A DNA stretch of 55,702 nt from Streptomyces cellulosae (GTDB taxonomy: Bacteria > Actinomycetota > Actinomycetes > Streptomycetales > Streptomycetaceae): assembly GCA_014655195.1 (NCBI GenBank), contig BNBH01000039.1, positions 1 to 55,702 of the forward strand, read 5' to 3'. Numbering within the stretch: the first letter of the stretch is position 1; each line of letters starts with the position of its first letter. Under the pieces are notes generated by a model, which had not been told where the DNA came from, searched no databases, and was given only the letters and a program-made list of their open reading frames with translations. The position numbers were made by a program, and so were the translations under genes. Shown here piece after piece: positions 8,632 to 21,195 of the stretch.

Positions 8632-9441
8632 CTAGCGGTGGCCGGCGAGGGACCGGCGGGACACCGGGAAGTCGAAGTAGGTGTCCGGGTAGGCCTCGGG
8701 CTTGAAGGTGTAGTGCCACCACTCCTCGGCGAGGTTCACGAAGCCGAGGTCCTCCAGGGTGTTCTTGAGCAGCATCCGGTTGGCGCGCTGTTCGCCCGTG
8801 ATGCGCGGGTCGAGGGTGTGGCTGAGGGTGTCGAAGCAGTCGTAACCGGTGCCCATGTCCACGGAGTTGTCGGGGAACCGCTCGTCCTGGGGCGCGAAGC
8901 AGGGGGTGAGGGGCTCGCCCGGGCGGTAGGGGCGTGTGGGACGGGCGGGGAGTTTCACCACGGTGAGGTCGACCGTGGAGCCGCGGCTGTGGCCGGACTT
9001 CTCGGCGATGTACCCGTCGGCGAACAGGCGGGTCTTGTCGACGTTCGGATAGAACTCGGCCTTCATGGTCTGGTCGTCGAGGTCCTCGGCCCAGCGGACG
9101 AAGTGGTCCACGGCGCGCTGCGGGCGGTAGCAGTCGTACACCTTGAGGGAGTAGCCCTGCGGCAGCAGCCGGCGCTGGGCGGTGCGGAGGGCCTCGGCGG
9201 CGGGGCGGGTGAGGATGCACAGGGGCTGCCGGTAGCCGTCGATGCGCTCGCCGGTGAAGTTGTGCGGGGTGACGTAGCGGATCTCGTGGAGGATCGTCGG
9301 GTCGACGCTGTGGAGGGCCACGAAGTCGCGGGGCGCCTTGGGTTCGGGGGTCGCCCGGGCGGGTGCGGCCGCGACGGTCGCGGTGAGCAGGGCGGCGAGG
9401 GTGGTGACCAGGGCGCGTACCGCGCGGGAAGAACGTGTCAT
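8632..9441 (-). CDS. Secreted D-alanyl-D-alanine dipeptidase (VanX-type, peptidase M15)
   Basis: This 269-aa exported zinc dipeptidase should split D-Ala-D-Ala and similar D-dipeptides outside the membrane. Residues 1-31 form a Sec signal peptide (RAVRALVTTLAALLTATVA, then an APARA cleavage region). The metal site is complete: His151 and Asp158 in SGHSRGSTVDLT, and Glu240 and His243 in EEWWHY. Arg106 in YDCYRPQRA matches the VanX substrate-binding arginine. With a signal peptide and no vanH/vanA neighbours, the role is more likely recycling of peptidoglycan peptides than vancomycin resistance. It is probably co-transcribed with the downstream Nudix gene. Confidence 0.92.
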   Translation of the reverse strand: MTRSSRAVRALVTTLAALLTATVAAAPARATPEPKAPRDFVALHSVDPTILHEIRYVTPHNFTGERIDGYRQPLCILTRPAAEALRTAQRRLLPQGYSLKVYDCYRPQRAVDHFVRWAEDLDDQTMKAEFYPNVDKTRLFADGYIAEKSGHSRGSTVDLTVVKLPARPTRPYRPGEPLTPCFAPQDERFPDNSVDMGTGYDCFDTLSHTLDPRITGEQRANRMLLKNTLEDLGFVNLAEEWWHYTFKPEAYPDTYFDFPVSRRSLAGHR

Positions 9442-9768
9442 GTCCCCTGCATCTATCAGACGGGGGCCACCGCGCGGAAGCAGGCGCCCCGACCCGTTCT
9501 GTCACCGACCTTGACGCTTCCTGACCGCCGGTGAACACTTCCGGTGTCAGTCGACATCGCCGTACATCTCGGCGCATTTTGGCGCGCCACGGCAGGCGTT
9601 CACCACGCCAGGACTCCCCCACGGGCGATGCGGCTGCGACGGCACGCTCGTCACGGACGCCGGGCGGGGCGCGGATCCTCCCTGCCTTCGGCTGAAGTCG
9701 CCACGGGAAACGCACCCTGCACGTGAGGTCCGGGGCCGACCGTCCTGGGCCCCGGCCCAGGAGCCGCC
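9442..9768. other. Divergent intergenic region between the dipeptidase gene and glpF
   Basis: About 330 bp without a credible gene. It must hold promoters for both directions. A TTGACG (about 9509) could be a -35 for glpF, but no clear TANNNT follows at the right spacing. Two CCGGTG copies flank AACACTT near 9530-9545 and a GGCGC...GCGCC repeat lies near 9570-9587; either might be an operator, without support. glpF has AGGAG just before its ATG. No gylR gene is adjacent. Confidence 0.4.
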
Positions 9769-10494
9769 ATGAGCAACGGAGACATATTCGTCGGCGAGGT
9801 CATCGGCACCGCCATCCTCATACTCTTCGGCGCCGGCGTGGTCGCCGCCGTCGTCCTCAACTACTCGAAGGCGAAGGACGCCGGCTGGGTGGTCATCGCG
9901 TTCGGCTGGGGCTTCGGCGTGATGGCCGGGGCGTACACCGCGGCCCCGTTGTCCGGGGGCCACCTCAACCCGGCGGTCACCCTAGGGATCGCCATCGACA
10001 CCGGCGAGTGGGACAAGGTCCACGTCTACGTGGCCGGGCAGATGGTCGGCGCGATGCTGGGCGCCCTGCTGTGCTGGCTGGTCTACTACGCGCAGTTCGA
10101 GGCCAACGCGGAGGAGGACATCTCCCAGCCGACGCTGGGCATCTTCTCCACCACCCCGGCGATCCGTCGCCCGGTCGCCAACCTCGTCACCGAGATCATC
10201 GCCACCATGGGCCTGGTGCTGCCGATCCTGGCGTTCGGGCTCACCAAGGGGCTCGGCGAGTCGGGCACCGCGATCCTCATCGTGTCGTTCCTGGTGGTCG
10301 GCATCGGCCTGTCGCTCGGCGGCCCCACCGGATACGCCATCAACCCGGCCCGTGACCTCGGCCCGCGCATCGTGCACGCGCTGCTCCCGATCCCCCGCAA
10401 GGGCACCTCGGACTGGGGGTACGCCTGGGTCCCCGTCGTGGGGCCGCTCATCGGCGGGGCGCTGTCCGGGCTCGTGTTCAACGCAGCGTTCTGA
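9769..10494 (+). CDS. glpF: Aquaglyceroporin, glycerol uptake facilitator
   Basis: This 241-aa major intrinsic protein should let glycerol cross the cell membrane by facilitated diffusion. Six membrane segments are visible, with the two half-helix signatures GGHLNPAVT (Asn67-Pro-Ala) and GYAINPARDLGPR (Asn192-Pro-Ala-Arg-Asp). The Asp after the second NPAR is typical of glycerol-conducting rather than water-only channels. AGGAG lies upstream of the ATG. glpK follows after 27 bp, so the two form an operon that traps glycerol by phosphorylation. Unlike the classic Streptomyces gyl operon, no glpD and no gylR are adjacent, so this may be a second glycerol locus. Confidence 0.94.
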   Translation: MSNGDIFVGEVIGTAILILFGAGVVAAVVLNYSKAKDAGWVVIAFGWGFGVMAGAYTAAPLSGGHLNPAVTLGIAIDTGEWDKVHVYVAGQMVGAMLGALLCWLVYYAQFEANAEEDISQPTLGIFSTTPAIRRPVANLVTEIIATMGLVLPILAFGLTKGLGESGTAILIVSFLVVGIGLSLGGPTGYAINPARDLGPRIVHALLPIPRKGTSDWGYAWVPVVGPLIGGALSGLVFNAAF

Positions 10495-10521
10495 TCCCGC
10501 AGCACCGACGAAGGGGACGCC

Positions 10522-12033
10522 ATGACGGACAAGTTCGTCGCCGCGATCGACCAGGGCACCACCTCCAGCCGTTGCATCGTCTTCAACCAGCACGGCGCGA
10601 TCGTCGCCGTCGACCAGCGCGAGCACCGCCAGATCTTCCCGAAGCCGGGCTGGGTGGAGCACGACGCCACGGAGATCTGGTCCAAGGTGCAGGCCGTGGT
10701 GGCCGGCGCGCTCGCCAAGGCGGGCCTGCGCGCCGGCCGGCTCAGCGCCCTGGGCATCACCAACCAGCGTGAGACGACGGTCCTGTGGGACCGGTCCACG
10801 GGCAAGCCCGTGCACAACGCCATCGTGTGGCAGGACACCAGGACCGCCGGACTGTGCGCGCAACTCGGCGGCTCCGACGGGCAGGACCGGTTCCGCGACC
10901 GCACGGGGCTGCCGCTGGCCAGCTACTTCTCCGGGCCCAAGGCGGCCTGGCTGCTGGACAACGTGCCCGGGCTGCGGGCCCGCGCCGAGAACGGCGAGAT
11001 CGCCTTCGGCACCATCGACTCCTGGCTGATCTGGAACCTCACCGGCGGCACCGACGGCGGACGGCACGTCACCGACGTGACCAACGCCGGGCGGACCATG
11101 CTGATGAACCTGGAGACCCTCCAGTGGGACTCGTCCATCCTGGAGGCGATGAACGTCCCGGAGGCGGTCCTCCCGGAGATCAGGTCCTCCGCCGAGGTCT
11201 ACGGCACCGCCGTGGGCCAGCTCGCCGGGGTGCCCGTCGCCTCCGCGCTGGGCGACCAGCAGGCGGCGGTCTTCGGACAGGCCTGCTACGACGTCGGCAC
11301 CGCCAAGAACACCTACGGCACCGGGAGTTTCCTGCTGCTCAACACCGGCGACCGGCCGGTGCCGTCGAAGCACGGGCTGCTCACCACCATGGGCTACAAG
11401 ATCGGCGACGAGGCGCCCGTGTACTGCCTGGAGGGGTCGATCGCCATCACGGGCGCGCTGGTGCAGTGGTTCCGCGACCAGCTCGGCATCATCCGCTCCG
11501 CGGACGAGATCGAGCCGCTCGCGGCGAGCGTGGAGGACAACGGCGGCGCGTACATCGTGCCCGCGTTCTCCGGCCTCTTCGCCCCCTATTGGCGCTCCGA
11601 CGCGCGCGGTGTCGTCACGGGTCTGACCCGTTACGTCACCAAGGCGCACCTGGCGCGGGCGGTGCTGGAGGCGACGAGCTGGCAGACGCGTGAGGTCGTC
11701 GACGCCATGTACCAGGACTCCGGGGTGCGTATCACCACCCTGAAGGTGGACGGCGGCATGACGAAGAACGGCCTGCTGATGCAGCACCAGGCGGACGTGC
11801 TCGGGGTGCCGGTGATCAGGCCCCGGGTGTCGGAGACGACCTGTCTGGGCGCCGCCTACGCGGCCGGGCTCGCCACGGGTGTGTGGAACGGTCTGGACGA
11901 GCTGAAGTCGCACTGGCAGAGGGACGCCGAGTGGACGCCCGCGATGGAGACGTCCGTGCGGGACCGTGAGTACCGCAACTGGCGGAAGGCGGTGGAGAAG
12001 AGCCTCGGCTGGGTCGAGGAGGGCGAGGACTGA
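10522..12033 (+). CDS. glpK: Glycerol kinase
   Basis: This 503-aa FGGY-family kinase phosphorylates glycerol to glycerol 3-phosphate with ATP. The N-terminus shows the phosphate-binding AIDQGTTSSRCIVF, and the glycerol-contacting segments (NQRETTVLWDRSTG, WRSDARGVVTGLT) and the C-terminal FGGY signature region (MTKNGLLMQHQADVLGVPV) are intact. Length is typical. GAAGGGGAC serves as ribosome site. It follows glpF by 27 bp and ends before a hairpin at 12069-12098, so the operon is glpF-glpK only. Control is expected by glycerol and by carbon catabolite repression through glucose kinase, but no operator was recognised. Confidence 0.96.
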   Translation: MTDKFVAAIDQGTTSSRCIVFNQHGAIVAVDQREHRQIFPKPGWVEHDATEIWSKVQAVVAGALAKAGLRAGRLSALGITNQRETTVLWDRSTGKPVHNAIVWQDTRTAGLCAQLGGSDGQDRFRDRTGLPLASYFSGPKAAWLLDNVPGLRARAENGEIAFGTIDSWLIWNLTGGTDGGRHVTDVTNAGRTMLMNLETLQWDSSILEAMNVPEAVLPEIRSSAEVYGTAVGQLAGVPVASALGDQQAAVFGQACYDVGTAKNTYGTGSFLLLNTGDRPVPSKHGLLTTMGYKIGDEAPVYCLEGSIAITGALVQWFRDQLGIIRSADEIEPLAASVEDNGGAYIVPAFSGLFAPYWRSDARGVVTGLTRYVTKAHLARAVLEATSWQTREVVDAMYQDSGVRITTLKVDGGMTKNGLLMQHQADVLGVPVIRPRVSETTCLGAAYAAGLATGVWNGLDELKSHWQRDAEWTPAMETSVRDREYRNWRKAVEKSLGWVEEGED

Positions 12034-12068
12034 GGCACGCGCGCGTGGTGCCTGTCCGTCGTGCGGCG

Positions 12069-12098
12069 GCTCGTGCTCCTGTCGGCGGGAGCACGGGC
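12069..12098. terminator. Hairpin between glpK and the convergent cvnD-like gene
   Basis: An 11-bp stem (12069-12079 with 12088-12098, one G-U pair) has an 8-nt loop. It lies 35 bp after glpK and 19 bp beyond the end of the opposing GTPase gene, so it can act for both. Confidence 0.7.
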
Positions 12099-12116
12099 CG
12101 CGTCCTCGCGGCCGGG

Positions 12117-12702
12117 TCAGGTGGTGACCGCGCTGCGCCGCCGCGCGGCCTGGGTCATGGCGTGCTGGACGACGCCGACCAGGACCTCCTTGACCGACTC
12201 GCGGTCGCGCGCGTCGCACAGCACCAGCGGTACGTCGTCGTCGAGGTCGAGGGCCCGGCGTACCGCGTCCTCCGGGTAACGGGCGGAACCGTCGAAGCAG
12301 TTGACGCCGACCACGAAGGGTATGGCGCGCCGCTCGAAGTAGTCGACGGCGGCGAAGCAGTGCTCCAGGCGCCGGGTGTCGGCGAGGACGACCGCGCCGA
12401 GCGCGCCCTCGGACAGCTCGTCCCACATGAACCAGAACCGCTCCTGGCCGGGCGTGCCGAACAGGTACAGCACCAGGTCCTCGCGCAGGGTGATGCGCCC
12501 GAAGTCCATGGCCACGGTGGTGGTGCTCTTCGCCTCGACGCCGCTGGTGTCGTCGACGGGCCGCCCGGCCTCCGTGAGGAGTTCCTCGGTGCGCAGCGGC
12601 CTGATCTCGCTGACCGCGCCGACGAGCGTGGTCTTGCCCACGCCGAAGCCGCCGGCCACCAGGATCTTGAGCGTGACGGGCTCGACCGGGGGCTTGCCGC
12701 GC

Positions 12703-12722
<20 letters not shown>
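12117..12722 (-). CDS. Conservon GTPase (CvnD type)
   Basis: This 201-aa small GTP-binding protein is of the CvnD type, which with CvnA, CvnB and CvnC forms a membrane-associated switch in actinomycetes that has been compared with eukaryotic G-protein signalling. The P-loop is GGFGVGKTT (about 24-32). Switch I lies around the acidic linker before STTTVAMDFG, the G3 equivalent is FGTPGQ, and the G4 region is VGVNCFDG. Its ATG lies 20 nt inside the end of the upstream oxoprolinase gene, so translation is coupled. Normally cvnD follows cvnC directly; here a 3.6-kb enzyme gene separates them. Confidence 0.92.
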
Positions 12723-16347
<3,625 letters not shown>

Positions 16348-16371
16348 GTCACTACCCCGCTTCCGCGCCGG

Positions 16372-16767
16372 TCACAGCGCCCGGAGGCCGTTGATCACGT
16401 CGCGCAGAATACTCTCGTCCGGCAGCTCCGCCGGGGGTACCGGCCGGTTCACATGGACGAATTCCGCGTCCACGAGATCGCCCACGAGGACCCGGACCAC
16501 GCCCACCGGCAGGTCGAGCCCGGCGGCGAGTTCGGCGACCGTCTGGGGGGTGTCGCGGCACAGCCCGACGATGTCGACGTGCTCCGGGGACAGGGAGGGG
16601 TCGTCCTCCGCGTCGTCCGCGTGCGGCTCCACGACGACCACGGCGATCAGGTCGAGGCGGTGCTGGGCCGCACTGGTGGTGCGGCCCCGCGTCATGGCGT
16701 ACGGACGGACGACCGGCCCGGCCTCGTCGTCGAACCAGTGGCTACTACCCTGACCGTGATCGCTCAT
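16372..16767 (-). CDS. Conservon DUF742 protein (CvnC type)
   Basis: This 131-aa protein is the DUF742 member of the conservon. It contains the conserved VRPYAMTRGRT block (about 20-30) and a C-terminal winged-helix-like region (TPQTVAELAAGLDLPVGVVR, VLVGDLVDAEFVHV). CvnC proteins are thought to work with the GTPase CvnD and the roadblock protein CvnB beneath the sensor kinase. It lies 9 bp after cvnB and 24 bp before the inserted oxoprolinase gene. No enzyme motif is present. Confidence 0.92.
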   Translation of the reverse strand: MSDHGQGSSHWFDDEAGPVVRPYAMTRGRTTSAAQHRLDLIAVVVVEPHADDAEDDPSLSPEHVDIVGLCRDTPQTVAELAAGLDLPVGVVRVLVGDLVDAEFVHVNRPVPPAELPDESILRDVINGLRAL

Positions 16768-16776
16768 GTCGGTCCA

Positions 16777-17208
16777 CTACCCACCCGAGGGCAGATCGGT
16801 GCGTGGCGCGGCGCCCAGGTGCACGCCGACACGCTTCACCAGGAGGGTCATCTCGTAGGCCACCTGGCCGACGTCCGAGTCGGCGTCCGCGAGGACCGCG
16901 AGGCAGCTGCCGTCCCCTGCGGCGGTGACGAACAGGAACGCCTCGTCGAGTTCGACGACGGTCTGGCGGACCTCACCGGCCTCGAAGTGGCGGCCGACGC
17001 CCTTGGCGAGGCTGTGGAAGCCGGAGGCGACGGCGGCCAGGTGCTCGCTGTCCTCCCGGGTGAGGTCCTTGGACGCCCCCGTGGGCAGGCCGTCGCCGGA
17101 GAGCACGATCGCCTTGCGGATGCTGGCGACGCGGTCCACCAGGTCGTCGAGGAGCCAGTTGAGCTCGCCCTTGTCGTTCGTGTGGCCGGTGGCGCTCGGT
17201 TCGGTCAT
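16777..17208 (-). CDS. Conservon roadblock/LC7 protein (CvnB type)
   Basis: This 143-aa protein has a roadblock/LC7 fold, the type found in regulators of small GTPases (MglB-like). Typical blocks are LNWLLDDLVDRV (about 16-27), AIVLSGDGLPTG, HLAAVASGFHSLAKG and the beta-strand region FLFVTAAGDGSCLAVLADAD. In conservons it is paired with the CvnD GTPase and may act as its activator or scaffold; that role is inferred from the family. Its start overlaps the end of cvnA by 4 nt, so translation is coupled. Confidence 0.93.
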   Translation of the reverse strand: MTEPSATGHTNDKGELNWLLDDLVDRVASIRKAIVLSGDGLPTGASKDLTREDSEHLAAVASGFHSLAKGVGRHFEAGEVRQTVVELDEAFLFVTAAGDGSCLAVLADADSDVGQVAYEMTLLVKRVGVHLGAAPRTDLPSGG

Positions 17209-20126
17209 CGACCGTCCCCCTTTGTCCTTCGTCGTGGTGCTGTGCCGCTGCCGGCGTCGTCGCCCGCGGCGTTCTCCTCCCGGCCGCGCTGCCAGCCGCG
17301 CTGGAGCGAGGCCATGCGGCTGCGTACTTCGTCCGCGTCCCGTTCGGCGGGCCGGGCCCGGTCGGTCTTCCGGGTCGCGGCGTCGCGCTTGAGCTGCGGG
17401 GCCAGGCTGGCCTGCCGCACTCGGCGGGGCAGTGGTGCGGTGTCGGGCTGCGGTGTGCCGGTGTCCGTGTCGTGGGTGACCGGAGAGGAGTCGTCAGGGC
17501 CGCCGGGCATGGTCGCGGGGCGGCGGTCGGGGGCGCCGGACGCGGGGCCTGCGGGCGCTTCGGGCGCGGGCGCGTCGAGTGCGGGCGCGTCGGGCGCTTC
17601 GGGCGCGGGCGCGTCGGCGTGCTCGGGGCCGGTGGTGCGGCGGCGGCTGGGCAGGGGCGGCGGTGTCTCCGCGCCCGGCTGCTCCGCGTCGCGCGCGGGT
17701 AGCTCCGGCGCGGATTCCGCCCCGGCGCGTCCGATGGCCCGGCGGCCGGTGTCGCCGCGGCGGCGGGACGGCAGCGGAGGCGGCTCGTCCGCGTCGGGGC
17801 GGGTGTGCGGGGCGTCGTCGTCGGTGCGTCCGCCGCGGGCCCGCTGGTCGCGGACCGGGCGGCCGTGGGAGCTGACCAGCTTGGGGGTCGCCCGGCGGGT
17901 GAGCGGCACGGGTCCGCTCCCCCGCTCGCCGGCCTCCTCCGTGTCCTCGTCGGCGGCGGTCTCGGGCCGTGCGGTGTCGCGGCCGGCCCGCTCGTCGTCG
18001 GTGAGGGAGCGGCGGGGCCGGAACAGGCCGCCGTCCTCGTCGTCCAGGGCGGGGAAGCCGTCGAGGGCGTCGAGGTCGACGGGCCCCTCGAGTTCGACCG
18101 GCCCGTCCAGCACGGAGGCAGGCAGTCCGGGCAGGGCCACGGGCACCTGGGAGAGCGCGGCACGGCGGCTGTCCGCCGGTTCCTTCTCCGTACGGCGCGG
18201 GCGGTCGAGGCGGAACCCTACGCCGTTGGTGTCGGGCACGTCGTCGGTGAGCAGCGCGTCCGGGATGAAGACGACGGCCGTGGTGCCGCCGTACGGGGAG
18301 GGCTGGAGGGAGACGCGGACGTTCTGCCGCTGGGCGAGCCGGCTGACCACGAACAGGCCGAGCCGGTCGGTGTCGGACAGCTCGAACTCCGGTGTCTCCG
18401 CGAGCCGCAGGTTGGCGTCGAGCAGCGCGTCGGCGGCCATGCCGAGGCCCCGGTCGTGGATCTCCAGGGTGAAGCCGTTGCCGACGCGCTCGCCGACGAC
18501 CTGGACGGCTGTGTGCGGCGGGGAGAACACCGTGGCGTTCTCCAGCAGTTCGGCCACCAGGTGGGTGAGGTCGGCGACGGCGGGACCGGTGACCGCGACG
18601 CGGGGCAGCCGGCGGACCTCGATGCGCTCGTAGTCCTCGACCTCGGCGACGGAGGCCCGGACGACGTCCATGAGCTGGACGGGCTTGCGCCACTGCCGGG
18701 AGGGGGCGGCGCCGGACAGGATGACCAGGCCTTCGGCGTGCCGCCGCATACGGGTCGTCAGGTGGTCGAGGCGGAACAGGTCGGCGAGTTCCTCGGTGTC
18801 GTCGGTGCGGCGCTCCATGGCGTCGAGCAGGGTGAGCTGCTTGTGCAGCAGCACCTGGCTGCGGCGGGCGAGGTTGACGAACACCTCGGAGACGCCGGCG
18901 CGCAGTTCGGCCTGTTTGACGGCGGCCTCGACGGCGGCGCGCTGGAGGGTGTTGAGGGCCTGGCCGACCTCGCCGATCTCGTTCTTGTCGTACTCGAGCT
19001 GCGGGACCTCGGTCTCGACGTCGACCTGTTCGCCGGCCGAGAGGCGGCGCATCACGCTGGGGAGCCGCACGCCGGACGCCTCGTGGGCCTCCAGGCGCAG
19101 CTGCCTGAGGTCGCGGATGAGTTTCCGGCCGACGCGCACGGAGAGGTACAGCGAGAACAGCAGGGCGGCGAGGCCGAGCACGCCGGCGACCACGGCCTTG
19201 GCGATGACGCCCAGGGCGACGGGCCGGACGCGTTCCTGGTAACGGTCGGTCGCCTGGTCGTTGAGGGCGCCGAGTTCGTCGAGCACCTTGCCCGCCGCGG
19301 TGTCCCAGCTCTTGGCGGTGACGCCGCGGGGCTCGCCGTCCTCGGCGAAGACGGCGGCCTGCTCGCCGACCCGCAGCGGGGCGGTCGTGGCGTTGCCCCA
19401 GAACGTGTCGTAGCGGTCGCGCTCGTCGGCGGGGAGCTGCGGCAGGGCGGTCTCGTAGAGCAGGGTGCGCTGGGCCATCAGGTCGGAGACGTCCCGCACC
19501 TCGGTGGGGGCCAGCTTGCCGACGATCAGGGCGGAGCCGAGCAGGGCGTCCTCGCGGGAGAGCAGTTCGCGGGCGCGCGAGAGGTTCACCAGGGCGCGGT
19601 ACTGCTTGTCCAGGCCGACGTCCTCGACGACGTGCAGGTCGGACAGCAGGACGTAGCAGGGGTCGACGAGGCGGTTGTAGAGGTCGAGCGCCTGGCGGCG
19701 GTCGACGGTGCCGTCGTCGACGCTGCGGCGGAGGGACTCGATGCCCTCGAACGAGTCGAGCGCGGCGTCGAGTTTGTCGGTGCTGCCGTGCATGGCCTCG
19801 CGCACGTCCCTGGCGGACGCGCTTGTGCGGACGGCGGCGACGGCCCTGTCCGTGGCGGCGCGGCTCGCCTTGAGGGCGGTGAGGCCGTCGGAGGCGCGGG
19901 GGTCGGCGAGGTGGACGAGGGTCTGCCGGCGCTCCTGCTGGAGGACGCGGACGGTGTCCTCGACGGGGTAGCCGACCTCCTCCATCACGGACGACACGTC
20001 GAACAGGTGGCTCGCCTCACGGCCCGTGATCACGGTGGTGAAGGCCCAGAGCGTGGTCAGGGACACCAGCGGCACGAGGAGCAGCGCCACGATCTTCCGG
20101 CGGATGGACTTCCCGCGAAAGCGCAT
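17205..20126 (-). CDS. Conservon membrane sensor histidine kinase-like protein (CvnA type)
   Basis: This 973-aa sensor has a first membrane helix at about 12-32 (VALLLVPLVSLTTLWAFTTV), an extracytoplasmic nitrate/nitrite-sensing (NIT-type) helical region, a second helix near 330 (AVVAGVLGLAALLFSLYLSV), a HAMP-like linker, and a HATPase domain with LLENATVFSPP and HDRGLGMAADALL. The last ~300 residues are Pro/Ala/Arg-rich and disordered. The family usually lacks a standard phospho-acceptor histidine partner and signals through CvnB-D. The ATG at 20126 is preceded by GGGGGAGG; the frame runs further upstream, but without a ribosome site. It is the first gene of the conservon operon. Confidence 0.92.
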   Translation of the reverse strand: MRFRGKSIRRKIVALLLVPLVSLTTLWAFTTVITGREASHLFDVSSVMEEVGYPVEDTVRVLQQERRQTLVHLADPRASDGLTALKASRAATDRAVAAVRTSASARDVREAMHGSTDKLDAALDSFEGIESLRRSVDDGTVDRRQALDLYNRLVDPCYVLLSDLHVVEDVGLDKQYRALVNLSRARELLSREDALLGSALIVGKLAPTEVRDVSDLMAQRTLLYETALPQLPADERDRYDTFWGNATTAPLRVGEQAAVFAEDGEPRGVTAKSWDTAAGKVLDELGALNDQATDRYQERVRPVALGVIAKAVVAGVLGLAALLFSLYLSVRVGRKLIRDLRQLRLEAHEASGVRLPSVMRRLSAGEQVDVETEVPQLEYDKNEIGEVGQALNTLQRAAVEAAVKQAELRAGVSEVFVNLARRSQVLLHKQLTLLDAMERRTDDTEELADLFRLDHLTTRMRRHAEGLVILSGAAPSRQWRKPVQLMDVVRASVAEVEDYERIEVRRLPRVAVTGPAVADLTHLVAELLENATVFSPPHTAVQVVGERVGNGFTLEIHDRGLGMAADALLDANLRLAETPEFELSDTDRLGLFVVSRLAQRQNVRVSLQPSPYGGTTAVVFIPDALLTDDVPDTNGVGFRLDRPRRTEKEPADSRRAALSQVPVALPGLPASVLDGPVELEGPVDLDALDGFPALDDEDGGLFRPRRSLTDDERAGRDTARPETAADEDTEEAGERGSGPVPLTRRATPKLVSSHGRPVRDQRARGGRTDDDAPHTRPDADEPPPLPSRRRGDTGRRAIGRAGAESAPELPARDAEQPGAETPPPLPSRRRTTGPEHADAPAPEAPDAPALDAPAPEAPAGPASGAPDRRPATMPGGPDDSSPVTHDTDTGTPQPDTAPLPRRVRQASLAPQLKRDAATRKTDRARPAERDADEVRSRMASLQRGWQRGREENAAGDDAGSGTAPRRRTKGDGR

Positions 20127-20544
20127 GGCCTCCCCCAGCTCGGCCCCCGGGCGACCGGGGGCACACATGTGCGTCAACAAACGGCGCGAGCCTACTACCG
20201 CCCCAGGGGCAACTCGAAGACCCGTCCGGAGGGCTCGATTCCGGCACGCGGTCGGTTCGGGCGGAGTTGTCCGGTCATTGCGGGAGATTGCCTCCCGGAA
20301 TCCGGGACGAGTTCCCCGGCCCTTTGTCCCAGGTTTCACACGCTGGTTGGCCTGAATCTTTCCCGACCGGGAATCTTCACGAGTCCCCGCGCGTCCTAAC
20401 CTGCGGGACATGGGGGCGGAATCGGCCACAGGAGCCGTGTCCCGCACCTGGGCGGCGTAAAACAGCGCATCCCGGGCAGCCAATGGGGAGCCGGGTCTTC
20501 GGACAGCAGCAGCGGGCTGGCGGCGGTGGGGAGTGACACGGGTG
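20127..20544. other. Divergent promoter region between cvnA and a small membrane protein gene
   Basis: About 420 bp without a credible gene. Toward the right, TAACCT (20397-20402) could be a -10 for the gene at 20545. Two GAATCTT copies, 18 bp apart, lie near 20354 and 20371. GGGAAT (20369-20374) followed after exactly 18 nt by GTC is a near match to a SigR promoter, one base off GTT. The cvnA promoter must also lie here, but no convincing pair was found. Confidence 0.4.
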
Positions 20545-21090
20545 ATGGGCACGGCGGAGCGGCGGCGTGAGGCGTCCGAGGACGGTGCGGCGGCGCGGGA
20601 GGTGACGCGGCGGCAGGCCGCGGAGGCGGAGCGTGCGGGGCACATGGCCGGGCCGGCGGACGCCGGGCGCGCCCGGGAGGCGGCCGGTGCGCGGCAGGCC
20701 TACAAGCCCCTGTGGGTGGAGGAGCCGGCCAAGCGGCGCAGGCTGCCCGACCCGGTGCGGACGGCCGCGGTGCGGGCGGTGCTGGTCATCGCGGTGACGC
20801 TGATCCAGGCCACGGTGGCCGTGCTGTGCACGCTGGCCGGGTCCTGGCTCGCCTTCCCGATGGTCATCAGCAGCGTCGTCAGCACGATCGCGGCAACCTG
20901 GGCGGTGCTCGACGTGTGGGTGACCCGCCAGGTCTGGAACCAGCGGCACGGCGTGGTGTCCACGCCCGCCAGCACGGCCCGGGCGCTGCGCCGTGAGCGT
21001 CGCCAGGCCCGCCGGGCGGAGCGGGCCGCCGAGCGCGAGCGGGCCCGCATACGCCGGCGGGGCGGCGCCGGGCAGCTGTCGCACTCGTAG
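20545..21090 (+). CDS. Small membrane protein with charged ends
   Basis: This 181-aa protein is of unknown function. An Arg/Glu/Ala-rich N-terminal tail (about 1-70) is followed by two hydrophobic segments (AVLVIAVTLIQATVAVLCTL and WLAFPMVISSVVSTIAATWA, about 75-125) and an Arg-rich C-terminal tail (RRERRQARRAERAAERERAR), so both tails are probably cytoplasmic. GGGGAG at about 20528-20533 can serve either the ATG at 20545 or a GTG at 20542; a GTG at 20533 overlaps that site and is unlikely. It diverges from the conservon and precedes the IclR gene by 105 bp. Confidence 0.7.
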   Translation: MGTAERRREASEDGAAAREVTRRQAAEAERAGHMAGPADAGRAREAAGARQAYKPLWVEEPAKRRRLPDPVRTAAVRAVLVIAVTLIQATVAVLCTLAGSWLAFPMVISSVVSTIAATWAVLDVWVTRQVWNQRHGVVSTPASTARALRRERRQARRAERAAERERARIRRRGGAGQLSHS

Positions 21091-21195
21091 GGCTCGCCGT
21101 CGGTAGGGTGGCGTTCCGCGACGCGCAGGTGAGCGCGGTGCGCGACGGCCCGCCGGGCGGCGCGCACCGGGTGTACGGAGAGATGGGGGCCGGCC

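Noticed and set aside
8632..9441. Vancomycin-resistance locus, suggested by the VanX-type gene
   Set aside because: The protein has a signal peptide and there are no vanH, vanA, vanS or vanR neighbours; peptidoglycan recycling fits better.
20369..20395. SigR promoter upstream of the 20545 gene
   Set aside because: The -10 is GTC rather than GTT; kept only as a low-interest observation.
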